Under the pieces are notes generated by a model, which saw only the letters and a list, made by a program, of their open reading frames with translations, was not told where the DNA came from and did no database searches. Positions 12,458-26,070 of a stretch of DNA of 64,000 bases are shown one piece after another. The position numbers were made by a program, and so were the translations under genes. The first letter of the stretch is position 1. Each line of letters begins with the position of its first letter. Origin of the DNA: Tretioscincus oriximinensis (lineage: Eukaryota > Chordata > Lepidosauria > Squamata > Gymnophthalmidae); the NCBI GenBank assembly GCA_022410635.1, contig JAJVDF010000134.1, positions 1,648,430-1,712,429 on the forward strand. The letters are read 5' to 3'.

Positions 12458-13286
12458 ACATAAGAACATAAGAAGAGCCATACTGGATAAGGCCACAGCC
12501 CATCAAGTCCAGCATTCTGTGTCACCCAGAGGCCCACCAGATGCACCTGGGCAGTCCGAACACAGGAAGCAAAATATGCACCTTTTCATGACTCCCTGCA
12601 AATGGTATCTCAGGAGTCCTGCCTGTTGCTCCATCCCGGAGGCAACATCCAGACATCCATCCTAGTATCCATTTATACCCTTGCTGTCCATAAACCCGAC
12701 TAGTCCTGTCTTGAAACTATCCAAGCTGTTAGCTACCACTACCTCTTCAGGAAGTAAATTCCACAGGCTGATGACCCTCTGGGTGAAAAAATACTTTCCT
12801 TTGTCTATTCTCACTTTTCTTCCCATCAGTTTCAAGGAGTGCCCTCTGATCCTTGTGTTGTGTGTACAAAATCATGCATGGGATGGACAGGGTGAATAGA
12901 GAAAACATTTTTTGTCTATTCACCCTGTCCATCCCATGCATGATTTTGTACACTTCAATTAGATTACCTCTCAAATGTTGCCTTTCGAGGCTGAAGAGGT
13001 CCAGACATTGCAGCCTGACTTCATAAGGGAGGTGCCCCAGACCCTTGATCAGTTTTGTTGCCCTTTTCTGCACCTTCTCAAGTTACAAAATATCCCTCTT
13101 GAGATGTGGTGACCAGAATTGAACACAGTATTCCAAATGTGGCCTCACCACAGATTTATAAAGAGGCAAAACAACATTTGCTGTCTTATTTTCAATTCCT
13201 TTCCTAATGATCCCCAACATGGAATTTGCCTTTTTTGCTGCTGCTGCACACTGTGTTGACATTTTCATTGAATTGTCCACCAGCAC
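12458..13286 (-). mobile_element. CR1 LINE, 5'-truncated, with internal fold-back
   Basis: Same lineage and orientation as the 8.0 kb copy (tail aacataagaacataagaaga, then 3' UTR and ORF2 end). ORF2 similarity is broken into two frames: a part with QKRATKLIKGLGHLPYE and a part with VRPHLEYCVQFW. It differs from the 8.0 kb copy by an inverted duplication at 12863-12952 that creates a perfect 38-bp palindrome. The 5' end is cut at about 13286. Confidence 0.9.
12863..12952. repeat. Perfect 38-bp inverted repeat within CR1
   Basis: Arms 12863-12900 and 12915-12952 are exact reverse complements around a 14-bp A/T-rich loop. In the 8.0 kb relative the right arm is normal CR1 sequence (8425-8455 region) while the left arm is absent, so the left arm is a new inverted copy. 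Confidence 0.95.
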
Positions 13287-14562
13287 AATTCACATTGTCT
13301 GCATGGGACTGGTAGTAATCTGGATCAGATCTATACTAAGAGTACTCTAATCTGGTGTAGTGATAGATCACATTAATCAGTACTAGATTAATGTTCCTAG
13401 ATTAATCTTCTGTTCCAGAGTAAGCAGTGCATGGGCATGAGTGTGACTGCAAGGGACATGCACTGAATTTGCATTGTAGTACAGGTTGTCTCAGTTCTTG
13501 TGCTGTCCAACAATACAGCTACTGCTTCTCCTTTTGGAATACATCCATGGCTAGCTTTGAGGACATACACACACACAAAAATGGCCTGAGAACCAAGATA
13601 CAACTTCCATACCATGTTCAGGCAAGCCCTTGCTCTGCAGTCAATGAGGCTGGACCTGCGTAGCACACAAAGGTCTTACTAGCCACCAGTAGGCCTCCTC
13701 CACACTCCTGAAAACTAAGCAACCCTTCTTTGTTTACAAAACTATGCCAAGGGAGGTGGGGGGAGGAGGAGGAGGAGGGAGAATGGAGAAGAAAGAAGGG
13801 AGGGGGAGGAGAAGAAGAAAATGAAGAAGATGAAGAAGATGAAAGAGAAATAATGTTGTCTCAATTTTAATGCTAGCCAAACTACTTAATTCAGCTGGAT
13901 ACTGTCACAGGTAATCCTGATCAAACAAAATTGGGTGTACTAATGCTGGTTTAGCATAGGATGTTTACAGTTTCCATGTGTAGTATTTGAAAGATACTAT
14001 GAGACAGATCTCATCGTGCTGTTCCTTCTTGCATTATCTTAAATAAAGGTATCTTTGCAACTTACTTCTGCAATTTCATTTCAGCACTAGCATTGATTGT
14101 CTTAAGCCCTTTTTTTCTTAGGCTCAGTAAGATAAAAATCACAATTAGTGCTTATTTTTTCCAGAACAGAACGGTTTAAAGTTAAATAAGTTTAAAAAGT
14201 GGCGGTGACAAGTTATTTTTGTGTGGGAAGGAACATACCTGCAGTTTTGCAGCTATGTCCAAGACTCAAAAGAATCATGAAAAAATACAGCCTACTGGGA
14301 TTATTACAGTCAGCTGAAAATCTTTTTGACTTTCCCTGGGGACATTGGGATTGTATTGTTAATTGTACTATGGAGGAAAAAACCAATATCTACAGTAGGG
14401 GAAGAAAATAAGAGACTACATCCAGGAAGTATATCAGTATATTTTCTGTGTCAAAATCAAACACTGAGGCCCCTTCCCCACCCATATTTAGCCTCACTGT
14501 TTCTTTTAAAGTCCAGAAAACGTGTTCATAATCACACCTCACCTACGTTCAAGTTTCCATGC
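13287..14562. other. No recognisable gene; polypurine tract inside
   Basis: No exon supported. 13751-13850 is an almost pure purine strand (GGAGG and GAA motifs, only a few T), a simple-sequence tract. The rest is AT-rich. Confidence 0.6.
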
Positions 14563-14695
14563 TGCTCTGATACATTGCTTAGCAATTTCATCACATTGCT
14601 GTGCTTGCCTTACTACAATTTCCAGCATTTTCTGTGAGCTGAAAGCCAATTAATTTTTACAGGTAGCCTCAATGTCTCATGAGATTTGCCATGTT
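14563..14695 (+). repeat. Unclassified dispersed repeat, copy 1
   Basis: Resembles 38578-38705 in the same orientation: cttactacaatt(t/c)ccagcatt, tctgtgagc, then tagcctcaa(t/a)gtctc. Roughly 130 bp shared with substitutions and small indels. No family recognised. Confidence 0.7.
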
Positions 14696-16044
14696 CACAT
14701 TGCCGAAATGTCTCCACAAAGGCTTTTTTCACATTTTGGAAATGTCCACTGAAGAATCACACAAACTGAGGTGGCTGGAAATTCTGTGACCATGGGGCTT
14801 TTTAGTGAGTGGTCACTGTACATTTGTGATCTCTTGGGGTGTATTGAAAATGATGTTGCTTCCACCTTGCTAAAAATTTTCAGTGAAGATGAACTTTTAT
14901 TGGCTGCCTCTACATTAACTCTCCCACAGGACATTATTTCACTGTCCATAATATATTGCTTCTTGGTAGATTTTTTTGTCTAATGTGGCTTATTGAGAGC
15001 AATGTTTGTCACTCTTGACCACTTCTATTTATATATCCAGCTGTTGTCAACACAGATGAAGATCACATATTTATCCCAGTAGAGAATTTTCTGTGAATCT
15101 ATAATCTCTTCCCAACAAATGTTCATACTGGCCCAGATATAGTAGCACATATGTACTACATATAAACTGTGCCAGGCTCTGAGTTGCATCTAGTGAAAAT
15201 TGGAAGGGGGTGAGAAACCAATTTCTCCCAAAAGTAAAGCAAAACCAAATGGAAAATTGGCACCACTTAAAACCAGCAGGAATGAAGCAACCTTTAGAAT
15301 CAAGTTAACTTCACCTAATTAGCAAACTGAATCATTATGGCTATGGATAGGGGAAGATGCGCCTGAAAACTCCATGTCAGAAAAAGAAAATAAAGCATAC
15401 AATTTGTTCATCGTGCCTCACATAGTCCTCTGAGTTTATTTTTGCCAAATAGGTTCAAGTGACTTTTATGTGTTAAACTATTTTGGACATGCTAAATCAG
15501 CATTGCCACCCAGGCCTCCAAATAATCAAAGTTAATAAATTAAAACTGTAAGGAAACCGATAATCAGATGCTAACTCAAGAATATATGAATCATAGCCCT
15601 CAAAGCTCTACTCAGTTCTACAGTTCCAAGTATTATTTATTTATTTATTTGTACTTATACCCCACCCTATACCTGAAGGTCTCAGGGTGGCCAACCATAG
15701 GAGGGCGCATATAGCTTTTGTTGCTTTCTCCACAAGAGACACCTGTGTAGTGGGCAGGGCTGAGAGAACTCTAAAGAACTGTGACTTGGCCAAGGTCAAA
15801 ACTACCTCATTAGCAACTATCAGGAGCTTCTTGGGGGCCACCCCTTTCTTTAATTTCATTTGTACACTTAGACTGCATCCAAACAGGGTCAATAATCTAC
15901 TGGCAAGTAAAATTTATGTTGCATTTCCCACAGCAAGTTGTTATATAAACAAACAGATTTGCTAAGTTTCTCTTGACAAGAAACTGCGAGGGCAAAAGGT
16001 AAAGGAATCTGTTCAATAGCATTTGGTAGAAAGACAGCAAGAAT
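14696..16044. other. No recognisable gene; repeat tail at 15631-15705
   Basis: Nothing coding. 15631-15705 has a (ttat)n run followed by gaaggtctcagggtggccaa, which recurs at about 54290 (gaaggtctcaggatggccaa) and is probably an old SINE or LINE 3' fragment. Confidence 0.5.
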
Positions 16045-16300
16045 GGTGCAGTCGCTAAGAAGATGGTCTCTCAGCTGACTGATTGGGTTTCGAAGCTCTG
16101 TGTCAGACTTGGGGAGGTGTGAGCACCTTCTACTAGCCTGTAGCTCTAGCCAACCCAGCTATTTGAAACCAAGAATTGCAAGAAATTGCTACTGACTACA
16201 GTTAGATAAATGGGAACCACCACAGCCTGGTGGGGAAAATAGAATGTAAGCCTTCAGGTGAAAAGTGGGGTATAAAAACCCAGTTCTTCTTCTTTTACTT
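16045..16300 (+). mobile_element. tRNA-derived SINE, diverged copy
   Basis: Head has a degraded A box (tgcagtcgctaag) and a B box (gggtttcgaagctc), followed by the family body (ctagcctgtagctctagcca) and a 3' end ggggtataaaaacc plus ttcttcttc tail. Same family as 1.1 and 48.1 kb. Confidence 0.85.
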
Positions 16301-19300
16301 TTTCTACTTCCTCCTCTTCGTCTTCACAACCAGCAAACAAAATGGTTAAAGGGAGAGTGTGTCATGTATACAGAAAATTCCACCCATCAGGAACTGACAG
16401 AATGGGAAAACTGAGAATATATTGTAAAGTTGTGAATTAAGCAAAATAATACCTGTAAACTGAACAACCAGAGTACTAGTAAATGCTAGCATAAACAAGT
16501 GCCATACGGATGCAAGCTTAATGAGCTCTCACACTATGGAATAGTTTTCCTGTAGAGCAGAGACCAGTTTTGAACCAAAACTTCCAACATTCCATTGGTT
16601 TCACCGAGTGGGTTTGAACATAAAAACATAAGAGGAGGTCTTCTAAATGTCAGCATTTGCCTCAGCACACGTTGTAGCTGAACTCAGAGCTGTCCAAGTA
16701 TTGAAATGCTGGTACAGTATTGATAGCTGGAGGCAGAGGCTGTGCTTGGAGAAGCCTCTAAAACTGCATTCTGGCACACAGGTCAGTTCTGCGAGTTGTA
16801 TGCAAATCACGCATGCTTTATTAGAAAATTCACCTGCATATGGGATACGAATTCTCATGCAAAAATTGCCTCACCCCATTCCCCATGTGACTTCTGCCCT
16901 CTACTGCTGGAAAGGATACCCTGAGGGGTCGAAGTGACAGCACAAAGAAAGTCATTTCCAGCCATACCTGAGAAATGCCTCCACTAAATTTTGTGTGCGC
17001 GCCCCCTGAGGCTCTGGGCATGAGATTGCCGGCACAAATATTCACAGCACTGCCGTGGGTGCTGCATAACGTTATTTTCCATTCGCAAGTAGGATTCACA
17101 TTTCAACTAATGCATGTCCATCAGATTTATTATGCATGTAGTTCAGGTTAATCAGCAATATACTAATGCACTTCAGAGAGCTGTTACTACACTTCTAATA
17201 TGTATTATCACTATTCCTACGTAGACAGTGGGGAATAGTAAACTCCTTATAGCACATTAACAAGCCTGTGCAAAAGGGGCTCCACTGTAAAAAATAATGA
17301 CTCTCAGGACCACTGTCCATCCTGTGTTTTCCTTATGTAGTGAGAAAGACCTACCACAGCTTTGAAAAATATGGTTGCCATTGAAATAAACTTATTTTTT
17401 AATAGTCTCAGGGAGACAGAATAATAAAGCTTGATAGAGACACAGTATATACACATATAAAGGTCCTTTGCAAGACAGTTGATTTGTAAGACTGGTAAAA
17501 AGGGCCCCTTCTGCTATGCATGAGGGTGTAATTGCTATAATAATCATAAATTTATTGTTTCCACCTGCGGCTTTAACTCCTGCTTGCTTCCTAGCTCACA
17601 GCCGTATACTTCCAAAGATGGAACACAGAAACCTTTTCCATCATGATTATTGGCTATCAGATCTCTGTTTTATAGTTTTATTATTGTGTCATTTATCTTT
17701 CTTTCATCTTTTCCAGGCCCTTTTTAAATGGTGCCTTCATCTTCTTAAAATGCAACATATCGCCTTCATTTGTATGTCTGAACAGAGCAATATGTGCCTT
17801 TCATTTAATTTCACTATGTAGTTATCTGTGCAAGCCTGTAGATGCCTACGCAGAAGTAAGCAAATCCCTTTGCATTGAGCAAGGAAAATGATCTTGAAAG
17901 CATGCTGTTTCCAAGGGCGCTGTGAAAAATAATCTTGTGTGGCAGCTTATTCATAGATAGCACAGACAGTTCATTAACAGAAAAGTATCTGGCAGATTGT
18001 TACAGATAAGCTAGTACTTGTCCTCCGGCAAAGACAGTTGTGGAAAGGGCAACCTTTGCAGCATGAACCTCCAATCCTGCCACTGGTCTGGCATCGTGAT
18101 TTCCAAATCATCAGGCAATGATTGGGTTTCCTGGGGTTTCTTGGCTATTTGTATTAAAAAATACACATCCACAAAACCCGCAAAAACAGCAACAAATTGA
18201 GAAAAAAAATCCACAGGTGATGTTAATCTTTTTGATTATCTGGCAACCCTAATTACAGACTTACATGTTTGGCATACTAAAAAGCAAAGAAACCAATGGT
18301 GTGTCCAAACATTGGCTGATGATCAGGAAACCCTGGTTGGCTTCTCCAGCCCTAAGTCATGATCACAGTCTTCACCGGGTGACAGTGATAGCCACACAGG
18401 ACCTGAGAACCACAGAAATGTAAGACTGCCACATAAAAACTAGGATAGTACCTTGCAACTTTATTGGGTGTGAAACAGTGGTTTTTCTCCCCAGATGCTT
18501 GTAGGCATTATAAGCTACATCTGGTGAAAAATCCTCTCTTCCATATCCCTTTAAGTTGCAAATTCTTATCCTGTTTTTTATGTAATAACCTACATAAGTG
18601 TATCCCTGTCTCATGTCTCCTATTGCAGTGATGGAGCGAAACAAGGCGCTGACACTGGGGAATTTTATACTTTCAAATATGATTACCAGAAAAAAGCAGG
18701 ACAAGGTTATCAAAGTGGAAATCCAGTAGGTGTTGCTGCCATAATACAACACATAAACTACAACACAAAAATGTTGATGTTCTCAGAGTGGTTAACAATA
18801 AAACCCCAGTAAACATATTAAAAATAAAGAAGAGCATCAGAACCTATATCAGCATTTTTTTTGAGATATTCTTAAGTCTCCTCCATGTGGCACCAATTTC
18901 TCTCCTTTTCCCCACAGCCTAATAGGATGATGGTTTCAGATACTTGATTCAAGATAGTTTTTCAGTGGAGAAATTTTATTATTTATTAATTTTGATTGCT
19001 GCTCTGGTCATCAGTTAGACTGATTAAATGTTATACTGAAGATGAAGCAGGTTATATATGTCAAAGAACTCAGTTAGCAAATTTCGATTCATTTTAGCTT
19101 AGCACCACTAGATACTGGTACTAATAGTACTAGGAGTGACAATTATTCTATTTTGGCATTAGGGTTCTAATTCTGAAATAAAATTTAAAAAGAAATGTTT
19201 CTCTCTGGGTTTGGGTGTTGATGGGTGTGTAAATGGGCTTAGACACATGTTCCTACTGTTTGGATGTCTCCACATTCTTGGAAAACATATTTTAAGCAAA

Positions 19301-20646
19301 CTAACTTTGGGGCAAACATTCACTCTTTCTCTAGATAAAGAGATAAAGACTAGCTATCCACATAAATCTACTCGTTTATGCAAGTTCAAAACCTGAGGCT
19401 GATATTAGACCATAGCTGGTTGCCTGACTGCAGACATTAGCTGGTTCTCTTCTGAGCAGCAGAAAAGGAAGTTTACGAATGAGACTTTCAAATGAGATTG
19501 GTTGAATTAGCCTCTGTGGACACTGTCAAACAAGATGTCTGGTCCACTGGATTATATCACTATACACCAAGGTTTCCACCATCCAAATATTCAGTCCTCA
19601 CTTTTTGCACTCTATGAAGTGATATATACTGAATCCAGATTAATCCAGTTCACTATGTCATATGGTTGTTATTTCACATCAGTGTATTTACTTGACACCA
19701 TTATGGAATAACTTGGGGGAAGGGATTTCACTGGCATAGGGTGCCATCAAAACCCACCTTGCTTAGTCTCAAGATTAAGAGTATTAGTCATCAGAGGTTT
19801 GAGGCTTCAATTTCAAAGTTTGGCTGAAGCATCTGCACCCTCAGCTCAGTTGAGCTTCCTTTTGATGGTTACAAAAGGATATTTCTATCCTTGGGGACTT
19901 GAAGGGGAAGATTTGGATATGGTCTGTTTGGCTCCTTGATATGACCTATGCATAAACATCCTAAAGTATCGATGCGGGGAAATGTAGTTCTATCATGGCT
20001 TACTACAAGCAAAGCCAGATTCCTGGAATTTTAGTAACATCAGCAGGTCCAACTTTCCATTGAAAGTGGCTGCTTTGCAGAAAAGTTTTTTTGAGATATC
20101 AAACATATAAGAACAAACATTAACGTGCAGTAATAGGCACAGAAGCCCAAAGCAGAGCCCTTCAGTGGTCAGGTTAAGAGTCACTTAACTGAAGACAACT
20201 TTACGTTTCAGCTTCTATGCCAACTTGATTGGGAAGGCACCCAGAAAAGCACTTGCTTCAATCTACTTGATTGCCTTGCAAGGTCAGCAACTCTTCTGTT
20301 TGTATGCTTTCATGAATACAGTAAAAATGCTAAGAAATAAGAATTTGCTTTTCCTGCTTCATTCTACTGTTATTTGGCAGTATATATATTAACAATATAT
20401 GAATTCTCCATTAAATAAAGTCCCACTAGGGATTGCATTGGCATTGTGCAGTTGCTAGCAGAGGGGTAGTAAGACTTCTAAAGCAGCTCACTTCAACTCC
20501 CAGATTTTTAATGTGGTCGGAGCCCAGCTAAATTCCACAACTGTGATCAAGAAATGGACTCAGAAGTCAGGGCACATATGCTACACTTGCTCAGAACTTT
20601 AGAGTTTTCACTGAGTGTGGGAATGATGTGTTGGATCTGTGTTACG
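16301..20646. other. No recognisable gene
   Basis: About 4.3 kb of AT-rich, apparently unique sequence. Open frames do not exceed about 126 codons and show no domain, signal or codon pattern I recognise. A scrap resembling a CR1 tail (gaacataaaaacataagagg) lies near 16617. Confidence 0.55.
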
Positions 20647-20654
20647 TCCCTACC

Positions 20655-20810
20655 CAGGGGTGGATTTAGGCTATATTACTTACTTATTTACTTATTCATT
20701 TATTTTACTCCCCTTCTTCCCTCAGCTACTTTGGGTTTTATAATAATAAAAGCAAAAAAAAAATTTTCTTAGAAATACTGGTATCTATATTTTGCCTAAA
20801 TACGGCCCTG
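20655..20810. mobile_element. hAT-like MITE with 8-bp target duplication
   Basis: A 156-bp element bounded by imperfect terminal inverted repeats (CAGGGGTGGATTTAGGC and, inverted, CAGGGCCGTATTTAGGC). It is flanked by a perfect 8-bp direct repeat TCCCTACC (20647-20654 and 20811-20818). The 8-bp duplication and CAGGG ends fit hAT-superfamily non-autonomous elements. No coding capacity. A truncated, inverted relative lies at 5839-5972. Confidence 0.85.
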
Positions 20811-20818
20811 TCCCTACC

Positions 20819-22000
20819 TTCCACATAAGCATAGAAGTCATTTCTTCCACTCTTGCTGTTAACTAGGAAACATTATTTTCCAATTTTCATTGAAAACAAA
20901 TTGTTAGCAACTCAGGCTTTTCCTTTCATAGAACTGAAATATTTTCATTCTGTGTGCAACTAGTCTTTATTTCAACCCTTCCTATCTCTGAATTGATCAA
21001 ATCCTCTATATCTTAGAAATCCCTTCTTGAGAGGATTGTAAGTCAAACTAGGGGGGGTGTAAATAAACTGCCTGCTAAAAAAAACTTGACAGAAATTATT
21101 TCTCTTAATTACAATTAGTTTGTTAGGACAGGTGTTTACTATAAACAACCATATCTATCAAACACACATCCAAGAAACAGTTATGAGAGAATGGAATTTT
21201 TCTATTGATTTGTTGTGTGAGGACTAGCCTTTTTTATGCTAATGGTTTGCATGTAAAATAGAAACAGAAACAACAAATTTGATAAATTATCATTTAAGAA
21301 ACAAATATCCTTATGCCAAGTACTGAAAAAAAATGTAATATATTCTTTATCTGAGCAATAGAGAATCAGGAACATTCCCCTCCCTACACCAAAAAAATTG
21401 AATGAAACAGATGCTGAATAGTCATAGTTCGTCCAGAAAGGCACATTTGTCTTTGCTCTGAATTGTCAGCTCACCAAATGATTCTTTGCTCAGAATGCTC
21501 ACTGTGTTGCTAACATGGACACATGAATCAAAAGGAGCTTTCAGTTAGTCATGTGCCGCTTGATAGAGCTCAGAGGTTAGCAGCAATGTGTTTGTTTAAG
21601 GCTCAGCACAGAACTGCCATGTTTGATGTTAACAGATTGCTTTTTTCACAAATTGTCCAAAGTATGGTGACTCCTACTGAAAATATAATTACTTTAGTTG
21701 AGTACAAGGCAATCCATCTATGGGAAGAAAAAGGCTTGGACTCGTGGATCAAAACCCAGATTGTTTAAGAGGAGAGGTTGACATTTAGCAATCCAGATTT
21801 CAAATGCAAATTCTTGATATAAATGGAAGAGGGGAGCAAACATATGTGGAGCTTTATGAGCAACTACATATGTTTTTAATTCCTTTGGTGGCAAGTAATA
21901 ATGTGAGCAAAGATCAGATTTAAGTATATAATTTTAGAATCAGTTCTGTATCCTGGACTTAATGGTCCCCTTGCCCACACTATCTGCCTGCCTGCCTGTC

Positions 22001-22035
<35 letters not shown>

Positions 22036-23378
22036 ATAATTTATCTATCTTTCTATTGATCTATCATCATCATCATCATCATCTATCTACCCATCACACC
22101 TGAAGAATGAGCTTAATTCCGTCCTTTCCCCCTCCCCGGATTAACTACTTTCTTCAGAACAGAATAGGAACTGAAGAAGATTTAAAGTAAAGGTGTTGTC
22201 CTTAATGTGAAAAATTCATAATTCTTCCAATTTGAAACATACTATGTCCAGCTATGTGAATTTTTAAAGAAGACTATATAACATTAGAGGCCCACCAAAG
22301 CATAGAATCAACAACATCTTTGAAATTTGGTCGTTTCTACACTGGATTATACAGTGTATTCTCAGAATAGGGACCTGCCATCCACATGCTATTACAGACC
22401 ACTGAAGGCCCTACATAAATATTGCCAACTTATGGATGACAAGCCTCTATTCTAATATATGATCAGAATAAGGCATAGTGCAGGAAAAGCCATCAACACC
22501 ATCCACACCAACCACTGCCTTGGATCAAGAGGTATGTAAGCTGCCATAGGGGTCCTTTCAGATGGCATAGGAGCATAAGTTTAGGCTGACATATTTCTCG
22601 ACTAATATGAGCTGACATATTAGTTGAGGAATAACTGGAATTTGGTGATTTCAGGAGCCAATATATTCAGGTCGATTTATTGTCCCTCAATCTAGCCACA
22701 GTTTGAGAGTCCGCAGCAATTCCAGAGGAGATAGAGGCAGACATATTTAATTAGCATTTTATAAAGGTGCCTCCAGATACACATTCAAATCCACAATTTT
22801 TAAAATCATATTGGGAATGCCAAATGAAGTCACAGAATTCTCACTGTGACCCCAGTTAGTGACTCAAAAACCTATAATGTTATTAAGGGCAATCTCACAA
22901 TCATGATGGTTTTCCATAGTAGTTTCCTGAAACAAAGAACAACAAAAAACAGCTGTATCCCAGATTGCTGCAAGTGAAATTATAGCCAGCAGATGCTAGG
23001 TAAACTTGTTTATGTTTCCTGTGTTTGTGGGTGGCATCTTGATATACCATGATTGCCTGAGGAAATTCAAAGTGATTTTGCTGCTTATTGTAGCCAGGTT
23101 GTAGTGATCTTTTATAAAACTTGAGTTCCAGATCCGTGTTCCTTTCTGCCTCAGCTAATATGCTTGTGGCCATCTATACCAAGGCAGGCCATCCAGATAT
23201 ATTTGATACTTAATCTCAAAATTTATGATGAGAGCCAAAAGACACATTGCATCTTCTTCCTACCGACCAGTGCATTGCTCTGCAGGAATACTGCCACCCA
23301 CTGATTCTCAGAATATAACGATTTTAAAACAAAATTATTTGGAAAAGTTATTGTAGTCCAAAGTCTCAAAGCCACATT

Positions 23379-23380
<2 letters not shown>
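20819..23380. other. No recognisable gene; compound microsatellite inside
   Basis: A compound (CTGC)n-(TATC)n-(ATC)n microsatellite occupies about 21981-22092. A 13-bp near-perfect hairpin lies at 22597-22628. No exon or known mobile element recognised. Confidence 0.6.
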
Positions 23381-23474
<94 letters not shown>

Positions 23475-23475
23475 N

Positions 23476-23570
<95 letters not shown>
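23381..23570. repeat. (AAT)n microsatellite
   Basis: About 63 ATA/AAT triplets, interrupted only by a single N at 23475. Poly-leucine and poly-isoleucine readings are artefacts. Confidence 0.98.
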
Positions 23571-23571
<1 letters not shown>

Positions 23572-23633
23572 CTAGTATCCCAACTATTCCAGAAGACAGA
23601 TCTAACACCACGAATACCCCCCTCCCCTCCACT

Positions 23634-24016
23634 CCTTAAAACTGATGGGTAGAAAAGTGAGAACAGACAAAGGAAAGTATTTTTTCACCCAGAGGGTCAT
23701 CAGCCTCTGGAATTTACTTCCTGAAGAGGTAGTGGTAGCTAACAGCTTGGATAGTTTCAAGACAGGACTAGACAGGTTTTATGGACACCAAAGGTATAAA
23801 TGGATATTAGGATGGATGTCTGGATGTTGCCTCTGGGATGGAGCAACAGGCAGGACTCCTGAAATACCATTTGCAGGGAGTCATGAACAGGTGCATATTT
23901 TGCTTTCCTCTGTTCCGACTGCCCAGGTGCATCTGGTGGGCCTCTGTGTGACACAGAATGCTGGACTTGATGGGCTGTGGCCTGATCCAGTATGGCTCTT
24001 CTTATGTTCTTATGTC
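23634..24016 (+). mobile_element. CR1 LINE 3' fragment, plus orientation
   Basis: Encodes the last CR1 ORF2 residues (RKVRTDKGKYFFTQRV, then LWNLLPEEVVVANSL) followed by the 3' UTR and the ttatgttcttatg tail. It is the only CR1 copy here read on the plus strand. A frameshift near 23782 separates ORF2 from its usual end. It lies just after the (AAT)n tract. Confidence 0.9.
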
Positions 24017-26070
24017 AAATAATGGACTGAAGTGTGATTCTTATGTTCCCCTTATACATAATAGAATCTCCAGGTGTGTTGCTGGGCTGGTATATTTATC
24101 AATGAAGAATGCACGAATATTTCCAGAAAACCCGTATTTGGTCAGCACAGTGTTAGACCGAGCATAACATGGAATCACAAGTAGATCCTTATAGCCAATC
24201 CCAAACTGATAAAGGAGATTTGGCAGCTGCTTCTTCCATTGTGAAACAATGTTATCCTTCATAAAAAGCCAAGTTTTTCCTAGACTGTCTGGAGAGACCA
24301 TAAATTTATTCAAGTCAATTATCAGTTCTATTCAATGTAAATGCATGCATATTTTAAAATGTGCATTCATGTTCATACATTATAGAATTGCATAAATCCA
24401 TTCAAAGTAACAATCATAATTCAGTTTTTGTCACCTTAGTTCATTAAATTCCTTCCAACACTTAAGGCCCAAAGCCTAGAATTACTATATTTTTGTCAGG
24501 TTATGTCCTTATTAGTGTCTGATTAGCTGGTTAGCAAGAGAAATGCAGCTGTTATATTTGGTACTTTCCTAATATTGATGCAGTAAATGAGAACTATCTT
24601 TGTGAAGAAAGCAAAGGCTCACTCAGGGAGCATTTAAGGACATTTTCTAAAACAAATTGCAGATTTCATCAGAGAATCCATTTATGACCGTACTGTTGGT
24701 GACAACATAAAGTGAGCTTGTACAATACAGAGAATGGAGCCTGATGGAAAATTAATCATCCACATTTTTTTAAAAGAGTGTCCACAATGACGCTCTTTAT
24801 GTTTCACGCAAAGCATAATTTCATCGTGTACGCTAGTGCAATAAATAGGACCATCATGTTTAGAGCTTTCTTTATCCAAATATTTTAAATAATTCTAGGA
24901 ACTGAGCGTGCATCCACATGACTGCCCCACTATTTCTCAGTCTCACAGAATAAAGCACCTATGTTTGTATAGTTTTGAATCCACGTGTTTCTCTTCCCCC
25001 CCAGGATTTGTAGTGAAATGGGAGGAAACTTCATGCACTTCACTGTCCCAGGAGGTTTTGGGGGCAGAGAAACTCTCCTGTAATTGGCTATTGTCTCTCC
25101 CATGCCCTCTCCTTGAGAAATGCTTCATTTTAAGAAAAAAAAAAAAGAAAAAGACCCTGCTGTTGTAAGTGGTTGGTAGGCTGTCGTCTCTCTCTCCCAA
25201 CTTCTCTACCTTCTCCTCCTTGCCTTGTGAGTGAGAAAAAATTGTTTAAAAAGGAAAGGAAAAAACAAATCCTCCACAATTTCAAGTGCCCTGCTACTAA
25301 GAATGTTTTTAATTTTAAAGCCCTGAAAGCATGAGAATCTTGCTCCATCATTAAACGATAAAGGAAGGATTAGGTTGAAAATCTAAAATGCAGGACTTTA
25401 GAAGGCTATGATTGCTTCAGCCCTGCAGTTATACAATGTCATAATAAGCTAGAAAAAGAAAAATAATGTAGATGCACTCTGAATCTATTGATTATATAGT
25501 TTCAGAAATTTGCACAAGGGCAGGGGACCCCATCAGAAATTAGGATAAAACTATGGCCTGATTTACATTTACCTGATTACTTCACTTTTGGGGAAGTGGA
25601 TTAGCTTGATCTGTTTTAGGCCATGTTTGCACAAGCTTACATAATGTTCTACTCTTCACAACAGGTATCTTGTAAAAGTAGGTAGTCAAGAGAGCACTGA
25701 AGAACTACGATTAGCCTAGCTGGCTTCATGTACAAGTGGTGAATTGAACCAGGAGACTAGCAGATAAAAGTCTAACACAGTATTCACAAGTTTGGATTGA
25801 ATCTCGGTTGTTTATGTTCAATGTATATAGTATATATTATTTACTATTTACTATTTACTATATATATTATATATTTATATTATTTAATATGTATATTAAA
25901 TAGTATAAATTAACATGTTAAAAACCCAATTAATATGTTAAAAACAACCACATCTAAAAAATAGGGAAGGGGCAGCAGTGTCTCAGCCAAAGGCCAGACC
26001 AAATTATGTATATGTATGAGTAAGCAAAAATATATATTTCCATTGAAAAAAGAAATCGTTTCAACAGCAA
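24017..26070. other. No recognisable gene; old repeat traces
   Basis: AT-rich, including a TA-rich stretch at 25830-25920. At 25940-26010 the segment tcagccaaaggccag also occurs at about 54380, marking an old dispersed repeat. No coding region. Confidence 0.5.

Noticed and set aside
16617..16640. CR1 3' tail (gaacataaaaacataagagg)
   Set aside because: Only about 24 bp; following sequence does not match CR1 3' UTR, so not listed as an element.
18372..18752. 126-codon open frame in otherwise empty DNA
   Set aside because: No recognisable domain, no supporting signals and a composition like its surroundings; length is within chance expectation for this much sequence.
21981..22092. CRISPR-like regular repeats
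   Set aside because: Simple TATC/ATC microsatellites without spacers, in eukaryotic DNA.
23366..23632. Poly-Leu/Ile frame suggesting a membrane peptide
   Set aside because: It is the (AAT)n microsatellite read in frame.
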